From CAZRIE01 sp964600075 (GTDB lineage: Bacteria; Bacteroidota; Bacteroidia; Flavobacteriales; Flavobacteriaceae): 56,582 bases of DNA. Below the pieces are notes generated by a model, which did not search any database, was not told the origin of the DNA, and worked only from the letters and a program-made list of their open reading frames with translations. Of the stretch, positions 18,104 to 26,478 are shown piece after piece. The stretch spans positions 1 to 56,582 of the forward strand of contig CAZRIE010000014.1 of NCBI GenBank assembly GCA_964600075.1, given 5' to 3'. The translations under genes and the position numbers were made by a program. Each line of letters opens with the position of its first letter. The first letter of the stretch is position 1.

Positions 18104-19573
18104 TTATCCTTTATTTTTACGAAATAATTCCTTCAACTGAACAACCGCGGATGCCGCTAGCTTCTCACCGGAGCCTTTATCATAAGATGTGGTTCCTGGG
18201 GTGGTCTCGTACCCCTTGATCATCGGCTTAAATCCTTCCGGGCCTTGGCTAAAAGAAATTTCAGTCGGAAAATAATCATAATCGCCATTGGCCAAACCGA
18301 CCACTAAGGTATTTTTGTACGGAGAATTTTCTTTGATATAGATACCGAATTCATTGAAAATTTCTCCAGGAAGGCCAACTATGGCCACGTCACCTATCTG
18401 AATGACCATAACTTCGAGATTATCTACCTCATTTTGTATGGGGTACATATCCATCCATTTTTTTGCATAGAGTTCATCAGGAATACCATCGGGTTGTAAT
18501 TCTGGCATTCCTTCTTTCTCGACTTTTTTCATCACTTTTTTTGCCCACTCGTGCTGTTCTTCGGTGATGGTCATTTTTTTTATTGGAACCTCTTCTCTTG
18601 AAATTTTTATACTTCCATTTCCAGTAGCCGGTTCAGGATTCTTCATGGCCTCCAAAACCGCGACGCCCAATAGATAACCTATACGCTGACATTCTTGGAA
18701 GGTATCTAAAAAGCCTACTTTATGGTCTACCTGCGTGATATTTCCTGATGGGGCGTTTAAAAAGAGCACTCCGAAATCTTTCCCTTTCGCTTTCTGCACC
18801 GATTCTGTTAAATAACCCGGATAATCGGCTGAATACAACCAATTGTTTCCGGTAAGCGTGGTCGGGTGGCAACCGAAATTGACCAAAGTACCAGTGGTTT
18901 CCCCGTTTTGTTCAATGCTTACGGTAATCAGTTCGGCATCTTTGCCACCCAATGGTTTTTCGATAAAGCCTGGCTCAAACTTCTCCCATACCATATGGGT
19001 CGTACCATCTATAGCTTTCAATCTTCTGTTATGCGAAACTCTATCTTCGGTAGTACGCCCGACCATAAGTTCTGCAGGTGTAAGATTTTTGTTCGCTTCA
19101 AGAATTGCATTGGCGGCTTTTTGCAAATAATTCTTTGCTTCCGGCGCCTCTAAATTCGACTTAGGGCCGCTATGGGTATGGGTTGCGTGTATCAAAATGT
19201 CTTCGGCTATGATATCGGAGGCGGATTGTACGTATTCACGCATCATATCTATCGATTCTACCGGAATATTGCAAATATCCACGGAAAGGATTGCTGTTTT
19301 TTTTCCATTGCTACCTTCCGCCACCATTGCTTTACCATATAGTGAATCATGAATACCACGGGCTGCGTAATCATCCCCACGATAATTGCCCACTAAATCA
19401 AGGCCTATCCTAGGTGTGTAATTCACTTCGGCATAACCAATTTTGAGTTCTGATTTTGGTTGATCAGCTATTGAACTGTTTTTTTGGTATGACTGAAGTA
19501 TAAGGGCTAATACTAAAAAAACAAGTACTGCGCCACAGAATTTTGCGAGTTTTTTTGAAATTTCCTTTTTCAT
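18104..19573 (-). CDS. Neutral/alkaline ceramidase-like amidase, membrane-anchored or exported
   Basis: The start at 19573 is chosen because its ATG overlaps the preceding dipeptidase stop as ATGA; an upstream in-frame start would add 13 residues without RBS support. From this start, 489 residues: an N-terminal hydrophobic segment (AVLVFLVLALILQ) acts as signal or anchor. The neutral-ceramidase pattern is clear: IGYAEVNYTPRIG, DICNIP, HATHTHSGP (zinc-site histidines), VNFGCHPTTLTG and LNAPSGNITQVD. The family hydrolyses N-acyl amide bonds in ceramides, but distant bacterial members have other or unknown substrates. It is the last gene of the ridA operon. Confidence 0.85.
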   Translation of the reverse strand: MKKEISKKLAKFCGAVLVFLVLALILQSYQKNSSIADQPKSELKIGYAEVNYTPRIGLDLVGNYRGDDYAARGIHDSLYGKAMVAEGSNGKKTAILSVDICNIPVESIDMMREYVQSASDIIAEDILIHATHTHSGPKSNLEAPEAKNYLQKAANAILEANKNLTPAELMVGRTTEDRVSHNRRLKAIDGTTHMVWEKFEPGFIEKPLGGKDAELITVSIEQNGETTGTLVNFGCHPTTLTGNNWLYSADYPGYLTESVQKAKGKDFGVLFLNAPSGNITQVDHKVGFLDTFQECQRIGYLLGVAVLEAMKNPEPATGNGSIKISREEVPIKKMTITEEQHEWAKKVMKKVEKEGMPELQPDGIPDELYAKKWMDMYPIQNEVDNLEVMVIQIGDVAIVGLPGEIFNEFGIYIKENSPYKNTLVVGLANGDYDYFPTEISFSQGPEGFKPMIKGYETTPGTTSYDKGSGEKLAASAVVQLKELFRKNKG

Positions 19574-20688
19574 GTTAATATGCGGTTTAAAGTTCGTATC
19601 CAATTTCCACAAAAAAGGTTATCCCTGTCCTTTTGCGTGTATCCCCGGTTATCTAGAATAGTATCGAATTTTTGTAAGTCGGTGATCGTATTCATATCGT
19701 GGGGCGTTTGTTCCAAACCGAAAAGACCATCTAGGTCACTACCGAAACCAACATGTTTGCTATTACCTGCCATTTGACAGATATGGTCGAAATGATCCAC
19801 CAGATGTTCCATTCGGATGTCGCATTCTTTGGGGTTGTCTTTTCCCAATTTAAAATCGGGGTACAACATCCAAGTATCCAAGGCACCACCTAGCATACCG
19901 TCCCTTTCTAAAATACACCTTATTTGATCATCGGAAAATTGGCGTTCCCCCGGTACGATACTTCTACAATTTTGATGGCTTGCGATAACAGAACCTTGAA
20001 AAATATCCAAGGCTTCGAAAAAGCCCTTATCCGTGAGATGGGTCAAATCTAATTGAATTGATAGTTGATTCATCTCTTTTAGCAAATCTTTTCCAATTGC
20101 CGTTAGCCCGCTACCGTCCGAATGCGTCCCTGCTGCATATCTACCAGGACCGAAATGTGAAATTCCGATGGAACGGAGTCCCTGTTCATGGTAAGTGTGC
20201 AGATAATCAAGATTGACTATTGAATCGGCTCCTTCGAGCGCTAGAATATAACCTACCGGCTTTTTATGTAAACTATCTGTATTTTCAGACCACCTATTGA
20301 AATGTGCTGCTAATCCATCTTTTGTAGTAATTTGGACCATCTCGCCCACAGCTTCCATTTCATGGTACCACGCCAATTGACATTGGGCATGAGCAAACGC
20401 CTGTTGGGTCGAATGCCAACCTTGGAGGGCCATCGTGTGCAAAGGACTACCGTTTTCGGAGTACCGAGAAATCATGGTAGCTAGCACTAGTCCAATATTT
20501 CCTTCGCGCAGTTCGGGTAGTGCCACAGTTCCCTGACCACGGTCTTGAAAATCTTTCCAACCCAAATCACGTTCCTTTTCCCTGATTTCTTCCACCGTTT
20601 GGGTCAAATCACGGTTCATGGTCATGGCATTAGTGGCCAAATCTAAGTGGCCATCGATAATAAAAGGTACGGTTGGTGATTTTTTCAT
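19570..20688 (-). CDS. M19 (renal dipeptidase-family) metallopeptidase
   Basis: 372 residues with the M19 pattern: IIDGHLDLA for the first metal ligands, LEGADSI for the bridging acidic residue, HFGPGRYAAGTH, LDLTHLT, IASHQNCRSI and the C-terminal GFGSDLDG. No signal peptide, so cytoplasmic. M19 enzymes cleave dipeptides, often with a D-residue at the second position, and some act on other amides. Start and stop codons overlap as ATGA with both neighbours, indicating translational coupling. In this operon it could open a dipeptide-like conjugate to feed the PLP enzymes. Confidence 0.92.
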   Translation of the reverse strand: MKKSPTVPFIIDGHLDLATNAMTMNRDLTQTVEEIREKERDLGWKDFQDRGQGTVALPELREGNIGLVLATMISRYSENGSPLHTMALQGWHSTQQAFAHAQCQLAWYHEMEAVGEMVQITTKDGLAAHFNRWSENTDSLHKKPVGYILALEGADSIVNLDYLHTYHEQGLRSIGISHFGPGRYAAGTHSDGSGLTAIGKDLLKEMNQLSIQLDLTHLTDKGFFEALDIFQGSVIASHQNCRSIVPGERQFSDDQIRCILERDGMLGGALDTWMLYPDFKLGKDNPKECDIRMEHLVDHFDHICQMAGNSKHVGFGSDLDGLFGLEQTPHDMNTITDLQKFDTILDNRGYTQKDRDNLFCGNWIRTLNRILT

Positions 20689-21671
20689 TTTAGTGTTTTT
20701 GCTGAAGATATATTAGCGACTTTCTCGGTGTATTTGGAGGATAAGCGATGGAGATCGAATGAGAATTCTTCAAATGTCTCTTCCCATTTTTTTGCTTCTT
20801 CAGGGGTGTAGTCGTAAAAGCCTTTTCCATTAGAAATACCGTTGCCACCTGCTTTCGCAATATCGTCGATAAGCTTTGGCACCGTAGTCTGATTACTCAA
20901 TTCGGGAAACAAGTCTTTCATCACTGCATGATAGGCCTTAAGGCCTGTTAAATCCATATAGCGAAAAAGGCCGCAGAAGGCCATCCATCTGCCACCATCG
21001 TTCTTACAGGCATTATCGACATCGACAATCGTGGCATAACCATTTTCAACCAAGTTAAAAGCTTCCCGATACATGGCGTACATAATTCTATTGGTGATAA
21101 AGCCCCTTATATCCTTACGTACCAATGTGGGTTCTTTGCCCCATTGTTTGGCAATGACACATAATTGTTCTCCAATTTCAACCGGACTTTTTTCTCCGCA
21201 TATGATTTCTAAAAAATTGGAAGTATAAGAGGGTTCGGCCCAATGCATCCCGAAAAAACGTTCTGGCACCTTGCAATGGTTCTGTAATATGCTTATGGGC
21301 ATTGCCGAGGTGTTCGATGTAATGATTACTTCATCGGATACGCATGCTTCTATTTTTTTATAGACCTCTTGCTTTATCGCAAGGTTTTCAAAAACACATT
21401 CCATGACCAACCAACATTTCTTGAGTTCGTTGTAATCCAAAGTGTAGGTAATATTTACCGATAGTTCATCAGGTGTTTTCGTGGTTAGCCCTTCTCGTAG
21501 ACATTCTTCTAAATAATGCCTGATGCGATTGGGCGCGGCCTTGTCTATATCGGAAACTATAGGTGCAACGGCCACAACTTTTTGACCGCTTGTCAACAAA
21601 GCTGCTGCAATACTGCCACCCATTAGACCAAGACCGACTATTCCGACGGTCGAGTTATTTTTTAGTTCCAT
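20685..21671 (-). CDS. 3-hydroxyacyl-CoA dehydrogenase-family NAD-dependent dehydrogenase
   Basis: 328 residues. The Rossmann motif GIVGLGLMGGSIA is at residues 9-21. ECVFENLAIKQEVYKKIE, SNTSAMPIS and FGMHWAEPSYTSNFLEII match the NAD domain of 3-hydroxyacyl-CoA dehydrogenases; RDIRGFITNRIMYAMYREAFNLVENGYATIVDVDNACK begins the C-terminal helical domain. Relatives of this size also oxidise free beta-hydroxy acids (L-carnitine dehydrogenase, L-gulonate 3-dehydrogenase). With no thiolase or CoA ligase nearby, a free 3-hydroxy acid is as plausible as a CoA ester. Confidence 0.88.
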   Translation of the reverse strand: MELKNNSTVGIVGLGLMGGSIAAALLTSGQKVVAVAPIVSDIDKAAPNRIRHYLEECLREGLTTKTPDELSVNITYTLDYNELKKCWLVMECVFENLAIKQEVYKKIEACVSDEVIITSNTSAMPISILQNHCKVPERFFGMHWAEPSYTSNFLEIICGEKSPVEIGEQLCVIAKQWGKEPTLVRKDIRGFITNRIMYAMYREAFNLVENGYATIVDVDNACKNDGGRWMAFCGLFRYMDLTGLKAYHAVMKDLFPELSNQTTVPKLIDDIAKAGGNGISNGKGFYDYTPEEAKKWEETFEEFSFDLHRLSSKYTEKVANISSAKTLK

Positions 21672-21718
21672 AGGTACTTGGTTTTGTTGCGTTGTGTTCG
21701 TTGCATTTTACGGGTTTT

Positions 21719-23035
21719 CTATTTCAACTCCAATAGCGTTTCTCTTGCCATTGCTAAGGCATGATCAATATGTTCTTCTTCATGAACAGCGCTTATGTAC
21801 CATATACCTCTTCCGATAATTCGAACACCCCGTTGTTGCATGCCTTGAATAAACATTTTCGATTTGGGCTGCTCATAAGCACTTAATTCCCTATACTCCT
21901 TTACCTTGTCTACCGTTGCAAAGCCGGTATGAAACATAGGGCCTAACCCTTGTACTAAAAGGTTTTGCCCGGCTTCTTCGGCCACTTTTCGTAATCCTTC
22001 CATCAATCGATGGCCAAGGGCGTAAATACGCTCATGAGTGCCTTCTTGTTCTAAAACTTCAATGGTTCCTAATGCTGCTGCTATTAGTGGGCAGGCGGAG
22101 TTCATTGTACCTGCGTGAATTACCTTTCCTTCCGCTACCACATGCATCCATTCTTTTTTCCCCACAATGGCCGAAATAGGATATCCACTTGCCAGCGCTT
22201 TTGCGAATACGGAAAGATCAGGGGTGACATTAAAGTGTTTTTGGGCACCACCCAACCCGGTTCGAAAGCCTGTGATGACTTCATCGAAAATTAAGGCAGA
22301 ACTATATTGCGTACAGATTTCCCGTAAACCTTGAAGAAAACCTTCCTCTGGTAAAATACAACCGCTGTTGCACATGATGGGTTCTGTAATAATGGCTGCA
22401 ATCTCGTTGTAGTTTTCAGCCATGGTCTTTTTGACGAGTTCCAGATCGTTCCACGGGAGTATGAGAAATTCTTGTTTTGCACCATCGGCGATTCCGGAAG
22501 TCCAGGGTAAGGGGGTCGGATTTTCCCTCGTGCCCATTTTTTCTTCGTCCAAAGTCAATCCCCATGAAACATTGTCCAACCAACCGTGATAATGGCCTTC
22601 GAAGCGTATAAATTTATTGCGTCCGGTCTTTGCCCGAGCCACACGCAGCGCTGTCTGTACAGCAGTCGACCCATCTAAGCAAAACCGCATCAATTCCGCT
22701 GAAGGAATATATTTATTCAATTTCTCTGCTAATTCTACTTCTAAAATATGCTGACCTGCAAAGAGTTGGCCTTTTTCGGAATATTCGCGTATGCGCTTTA
22801 GCACATGCGGATGGGAATGACCTACAATCATAGGGCCTTGGCTCAAGGTAAAATCGAGATATTTATTACCATCTACATCATAGGTGTAAACACCTTCTGC
22901 GCGCTCATAGAATAACGCATGAGGGTGATTGAACTTCCGAAACTCAGAAGAGACACCACCTGCCAAAACCTTTTTAGAGCGTTCGAGCAATGCGGCGGAT
23001 TTTCTGTGATCGAGCTGTATTTTTATTTCCTGCAT
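21719..23035 (-). CDS. Class III aminotransferase, glutamate-1-semialdehyde aminomutase-like
   Basis: The start at 23035 (MQEIKIQL) is chosen because it lies 2 bases after the stop of the preceding gene; a longer in-frame version adds 14 residues. 438 residues. Fold-type-I PLP pattern: TLSQGPMIVGHSHPHV, CLDGSTAVQTALRVARAKTGRNKFIRFEGHYHGW, IFDEVITGFRTG, and the PLP lysine in FAKALASGYP (K279 from this start). The family includes glutamate-1-semialdehyde aminomutase and beta-amino-acid aminotransferases. Its catabolic operon context argues against haem synthesis and for removal of a non-alpha amino group, which remains inference. Confidence 0.88.
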   Translation of the reverse strand: MQEIKIQLDHRKSAALLERSKKVLAGGVSSEFRKFNHPHALFYERAEGVYTYDVDGNKYLDFTLSQGPMIVGHSHPHVLKRIREYSEKGQLFAGQHILEVELAEKLNKYIPSAELMRFCLDGSTAVQTALRVARAKTGRNKFIRFEGHYHGWLDNVSWGLTLDEEKMGTRENPTPLPWTSGIADGAKQEFLILPWNDLELVKKTMAENYNEIAAIITEPIMCNSGCILPEEGFLQGLREICTQYSSALIFDEVITGFRTGLGGAQKHFNVTPDLSVFAKALASGYPISAIVGKKEWMHVVAEGKVIHAGTMNSACPLIAAALGTIEVLEQEGTHERIYALGHRLMEGLRKVAEEAGQNLLVQGLGPMFHTGFATVDKVKEYRELSAYEQPKSKMFIQGMQQRGVRIIGRGIWYISAVHEEEHIDHALAMARETLLELK

Positions 23036-23037
23036 CT

Positions 23038-24150
23038 TCAAATAGTTATTTTCCGCTTTCTTGCCAGTACTTGCCATACACCGGAAATTTCCCCGTTTTC
23101 AATAATGGTAAGTTCTTCGTATAAATTGACCGTGGGGCATATATGATAAGGAATGGCCAAAAAAGGTTCTCCTATGTGGTATTCGGACGTATCAGGGACT
23201 GATACCACCAAATGCTCTTCAAATTGGTCGATGATAACACCATTTTCTAACCCCAAAATATCGACCCGAGGCTGAGGTGGGTCAGATGCAGTTGCTTTTG
23301 TGCCCAAATCGAAACACATAGTTTTGTTGTCTATAATAGAAATGATTCGCGTCAGAATTGTTGCAGCAGGGGTAAAGGGCAATTCACAAAAAGAAGAGCC
23401 ATAGCCGGCATCCCAGAAAAAAAATGTACCCGGACTACATTCGACCCCCTCTTGTTTCGCGTAGAATGGAAAAGAAGGAGAGCCACCTATGACCAGAACC
23501 AGCTTTTTATCTAAAAGGGCTTCGACTTGTTTCCTTAATGAACTCACTTCATAAAAAATAGCATCCGTTTCGTGCTTTCTGGTTTTTACTTCAGATGCGT
23601 GAACATGACCATCATAGGCATGTAAACCCTTTATATCCAGTGCTTTTAATTCATTGAGTTCGGTAACAAATTCAAAAGCTTTATTGGTCTTTATCCCTGT
23701 GCGGTCCATACCTACATTAATATCGATAAAAACAGCTATGGGATGTTTTTGAAAAAAACTGGAGAGCATAATCGCCGATTGCCTGTTGTCTACCAGCGTA
23801 GAAAAGAGAGTTTTTGGGTATTTTTGCCGTAACTCTGCAAAACGCTTTGCCTTCGTTTCCGAAAGTTGGTAACATAACAATACATCTTTTGCACCGGCCA
23901 TTCCTAAAAGTTCCGCTTCGGCGATAGTACTGCATTTGAAACGGTCTATACCTTTCGCCATAGCCAACCATACCACTTCTAAACATTTTACCGTTTTGAT
24001 GTGAGGCCGAAGTAATGTGGTAGGCGAATCGAGAACCATGTTTAGGGCATTGTCAATATTCTCTCCTACTATCTCGGGAAATACCAAAAGAGCAGGCGAA
24101 TCTATTGCGGAAGCGTCATGAATACGATATGTTGCTTTACTTGCGAGCAT
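23038..24150 (-). CDS. PLP enzyme of the D-threonine aldolase / D-serine dehydratase family
   Basis: 370 residues of the alanine-racemase-like fold type III. The PLP lysine is K52 in RPHIKTVK. HAYDGHVHA and GGSPSFPFY shape the active site, and H336-x-C338 in YHICPTVNL is the zinc or metal pair of eukaryotic-type D-serine dehydratase and D-threonine aldolase. These enzymes cleave or dehydrate beta-hydroxy-D-amino acids. Dehydration would release an enamine, the natural substrate class of RidA, whose gene lies directly upstream with a one-base stop/start overlap (TGATG). Aldolase versus dehydratase activity cannot be decided here. Confidence 0.88.
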   Translation of the reverse strand: MLASKATYRIHDASAIDSPALLVFPEIVGENIDNALNMVLDSPTTLLRPHIKTVKCLEVVWLAMAKGIDRFKCSTIAEAELLGMAGAKDVLLCYQLSETKAKRFAELRQKYPKTLFSTLVDNRQSAIMLSSFFQKHPIAVFIDINVGMDRTGIKTNKAFEFVTELNELKALDIKGLHAYDGHVHASEVKTRKHETDAIFYEVSSLRKQVEALLDKKLVLVIGGSPSFPFYAKQEGVECSPGTFFFWDAGYGSSFCELPFTPAATILTRIISIIDNKTMCFDLGTKATASDPPQPRVDILGLENGVIIDQFEEHLVVSVPDTSEYHIGEPFLAIPYHICPTVNLYEELTIIENGEISGVWQVLARKRKITI

Positions 24151-24542
24151 CAGCCTTTGGGTAGTTTAAAAACTATATCTATCTCTACTTTTATGTTTTC
24201 ACCCAGTACTGACTGAACTGTCGTACGTGCTGGTTTTATCCCACTAAAATAGGTAGCATATACTGCGTTGAACTTATCAAAATCGGCTATATCCTTTAGA
24301 TGGACAGTGCTTTTTAGAGCATCATCCATGGTGCCGCCAGCGGCTTCTACGATAGCCTTTATATTATCTAAGGTTCTGCTGGTCTCTTCTTCCACACTGC
24401 CGAGAACAAATTTGCTAGAAGCGAAATCTACAGATGCCTGTCCGCTTAAAAAAAGCATTCCGTTGTAGGCTACACCATCTGAGTAAGCCCCTGTAACAAA
24501 ATTCGGGTCGCGTTGCGGGTGGGTGATTTTTATTTTTTCCAT
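24150..24542 (-). CDS. ridA: RidA-family enamine/imine deaminase
   Basis: 130 residues, normal family length. It shows YNGMLFLSGQASVD, TLDNIKAIVEAAGGTMDDALKSTVHLKDIADFDKFNAVYATYF and the conserved arginine of PARTTVQ (R106), which in RidA orients the substrate carboxylate. RidA hydrolyses reactive 2-enamines formed by PLP dehydratases, giving ketoacids and ammonia. It is the first gene of the six-gene operon and faces the AraC regulator across a 214-base region. Its coupling to a PLP beta-eliminating enzyme is an informative context. Confidence 0.93.
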   Translation of the reverse strand: MEKIKITHPQRDPNFVTGAYSDGVAYNGMLFLSGQASVDFASSKFVLGSVEEETSRTLDNIKAIVEAAGGTMDDALKSTVHLKDIADFDKFNAVYATYFSGIKPARTTVQSVLGENIKVEIDIVFKLPKG

Positions 24543-24618
24543 GAGGTTCTAAATCTTTGTGAATAAAACAATGAAGTTCTGTTTTCTTGATAATGCCATA
24601 AAATAAAGACTTTTTTCT

Positions 24619-24626
24619 CAAATTTA
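24619..24626 (-). promoter_or_regulatory. Candidate -7 box TAAATTTG for the ridA operon
   Basis: The minus strand reads TAAATTTG, matching TAnnTTTG, about 77 bases upstream of the ridA start. No TTG lies at 17-23 bases upstream, so the promoter may depend on an activator. A TTCTAGTAA element abuts it on the upstream side. Confidence 0.4.
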
Positions 24627-24632
24627 TTTTAA

Positions 24633-24700
24633 TTCTAGTAATTTTAATAATATCAAAAACTGATTTTCTAATACTAATAATTATATTTAGGTTCTAGTAA
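24633..24700. promoter_or_regulatory. Direct repeat TTCTAGTAA x2, candidate AraC-family sites
   Basis: TTCTAGTAA occurs at 24633-24641 and again at 24692-24700, 59 bases apart, in the region between ridA (minus) and the AraC gene (plus). A partial copy TTCTAATA lies between them at 24666-24673. AraC-family activators commonly bind direct repeats, and the first copy lies just upstream of the candidate ridA -7 box. Confidence 0.4.
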
Positions 24701-24756
24701 AAGGTAAATCGATCACAAAACACGAAGAAGAGTATCAATATTGCTATATTACCCCA

Positions 24757-25629
24757 ATGGAAACTACTGAAATCCGATTGTTCAAAGAGTCCAATCAATC
24801 TTTTATCTATCATGTTGAGGAAAAAGATTTTGGTATTTATCATCACCATCCGGAGTTTGAGTTGGTGTACATCAAAAAGGGCAGCGGGGTTCGCATAGTG
24901 GGAGATAATATTAGCGAATTTAAAAAAAACGACCTTGTGTTTTTGGGTTCTTATTTACCTCATGTATGGCGCTGTGATAGCTCACATAGTAATTCAGATG
25001 GTATATTTACCGGTAAGGGATACGTAATTCAATTTTTAGGAGAATTTTTAGGAAAACCTTTTTTACAGTTACCTGAAAACCGAGGCCTTTCAACTTTTTT
25101 TTCGAAAACTTTTAGAGGATGTAAATTTTTTGGAGAAACAAAAAATAAGCTCATAGCTATCATTAGTGCTATGCAGTTAATGAACCCTACTGAACGACTC
25201 TATGCGCTATTTTCAATTTTAGAAGTTTTAGCGAGTACCGAAGAGTATCAGTTTATTTGTAGTCCTGCTTTTCATGTCACCAATGAGACGTCAAATAGTG
25301 GCCCCTTGCACGATGTAGTTGAATTTATCTTAAAGAATTTTAAAGAGGATATCAAATTAAAGGATGTTCTCGAAATTGCAAATATGTCGAATACCCAATT
25401 CTTTTTAGCGTTTAAAAAGACCTATCGGATGCCTTTTAAGAGTTATTTGCTGAAATTGCGTATCGGTTATGCCTGTCGTTTGTTGGCGGACCCTATGCGC
25501 AACGTATCCCAAGTTGCCTACGAATCTGGATTTGAAAACCTCTCCAATTTCAATAGACACTTTAAATCGATAAATGAATGCACGCCCACGGCCTATAGAA
25601 AGAAACTGGAGCGTAAGCTAACAGCTTAA
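24757..25629 (+). CDS. AraC-family transcriptional regulator with cupin-like sensor domain
   Basis: 290 residues. Residues about 20-85 are cupin-like (YHHHPEFELVYIKKGSGVRIVGD, then NDLVFLGSYLPHVW). Residues about 190-285 hold two helix-turn-helix units: LKDVLEIANMSNTQFFLAFKKTYRMPFKSYLLKLRIGYACRLL and VSQVAYESGFENLSNFNRHFKSINECTPTAYRKK. The N-terminal YHHHPEFELVYI form is common in carbohydrate- or small-molecule-responsive AraC regulators of Bacteroidota. It is divergent from the ridA operon and co-directional with two SDR genes, so it probably controls both. Confidence 0.93.
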   Translation: METTEIRLFKESNQSFIYHVEEKDFGIYHHHPEFELVYIKKGSGVRIVGDNISEFKKNDLVFLGSYLPHVWRCDSSHSNSDGIFTGKGYVIQFLGEFLGKPFLQLPENRGLSTFFSKTFRGCKFFGETKNKLIAIISAMQLMNPTERLYALFSILEVLASTEEYQFICSPAFHVTNETSNSGPLHDVVEFILKNFKEDIKLKDVLEIANMSNTQFFLAFKKTYRMPFKSYLLKLRIGYACRLLADPMRNVSQVAYESGFENLSNFNRHFKSINECTPTAYRKKLERKLTA

Positions 25630-25692
25630 AACAGTATCTCGAAAAATTTGAGCGTGAAAAATTCATCTAAAAAACATTTAAAAAATGAACGC

Positions 25693-26433
25693 ATGAAAAG
25701 ATTTGAAGACCAAGTAGCACTAATTATCGGAGGGGCCCGAGGTATCGGTCGAGCCATTGTTGAGCGTTTAGTTCGTGAAGGGGCGCGAGTATGTGTTTTA
25801 GATGTCTTAAAAAGCGAATTGGAGGAGTTAATCGAGCAAAACGTGGTTCAACATATTTTTGCTGTAGATATTACTGACGAGAAGCATTTGAAAGAAACTG
25901 TTCAAAAAATTATCAAATTACATGGTAGATTAGATATACTGGTCAATAGTGCTGGAATTGTGGGGCCGACTGCTACAAAGATCGAAAATTATAGTTTGAA
26001 GGATTTTCAAAAAACAGTGGATATTAATCTGAACGGGGCCTTCAACGTAACCAAGGCCGTGTTGCCGCAAATGATCCAGCAAAATTATGGAAGAATATTG
26101 CATATCGCGTCCATTGGCGGCAAGGAAGGAAACCCCGGTATGGTTGGCTATACGGCAAGTAAGGCGGGGCTTATGGGCTTAGTAAAGGGTGTGGGCAAAG
26201 AATATGCCGATACTGGAATTACGGTAAATGGCCTGGCACCTGCCGTAATTGCAACACCGATGAATAAAGATACCGACCCTGAAATGTTAAAATATATGAC
26301 CGCTAAAATTCCCATGGGGCGATTAGGTACCGTTGAGGAGGTCGCTGCCTTGGTCTGTTGGATAGTGTCCAACGAAGCGACATTTAACACTGGTTTTATC
26401 TTTGATATATCAGGGGGTCGCGCTACATACTGA
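25693..26433 (+). CDS. SDR-family oxidoreductase (FabG-like)
   Basis: The ATG at 25693 is preferred over an upstream in-frame TTG because the additional 15 residues do not look like SDR sequence. 246 residues. NAD(P) motif GGARGIG near the N-terminus, NSAG (residues about 84-87), catalytic Ser in HIASIGG and Tyr/Lys in YTASK, then NGLAPAVIATPM. Classical cytoplasmic SDR that oxidises or reduces an alcohol/ketone; the cofactor and substrate are not readable. It lies 63 bases after the AraC gene and 45 bases before a second SDR. Confidence 0.92.
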   Translation: MKRFEDQVALIIGGARGIGRAIVERLVREGARVCVLDVLKSELEELIEQNVVQHIFAVDITDEKHLKETVQKIIKLHGRLDILVNSAGIVGPTATKIENYSLKDFQKTVDINLNGAFNVTKAVLPQMIQQNYGRILHIASIGGKEGNPGMVGYTASKAGLMGLVKGVGKEYADTGITVNGLAPAVIATPMNKDTDPEMLKYMTAKIPMGRLGTVEEVAALVCWIVSNEATFNTGFIFDISGGRATY

Positions 26434-26478
26434 GTTTTTTAATTATAAATTTTTACATTTCAATAACGTTAAAGGGCA

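Noticed and set aside
20685..21671. Fatty-acid beta-oxidation role for the 3-hydroxyacyl-CoA dehydrogenase-like gene
   Set aside because: No thiolase, hydratase or CoA ligase nearby; free hydroxy acid substrates are equally possible.
21719..24542. Beta-hydroxyaspartate cycle
   Set aside because: A D-TA-fold enzyme and an aminotransferase are present, but no beta-hydroxyaspartate dehydratase or iminosuccinate reductase was recognised, and the aminotransferase is of another class.
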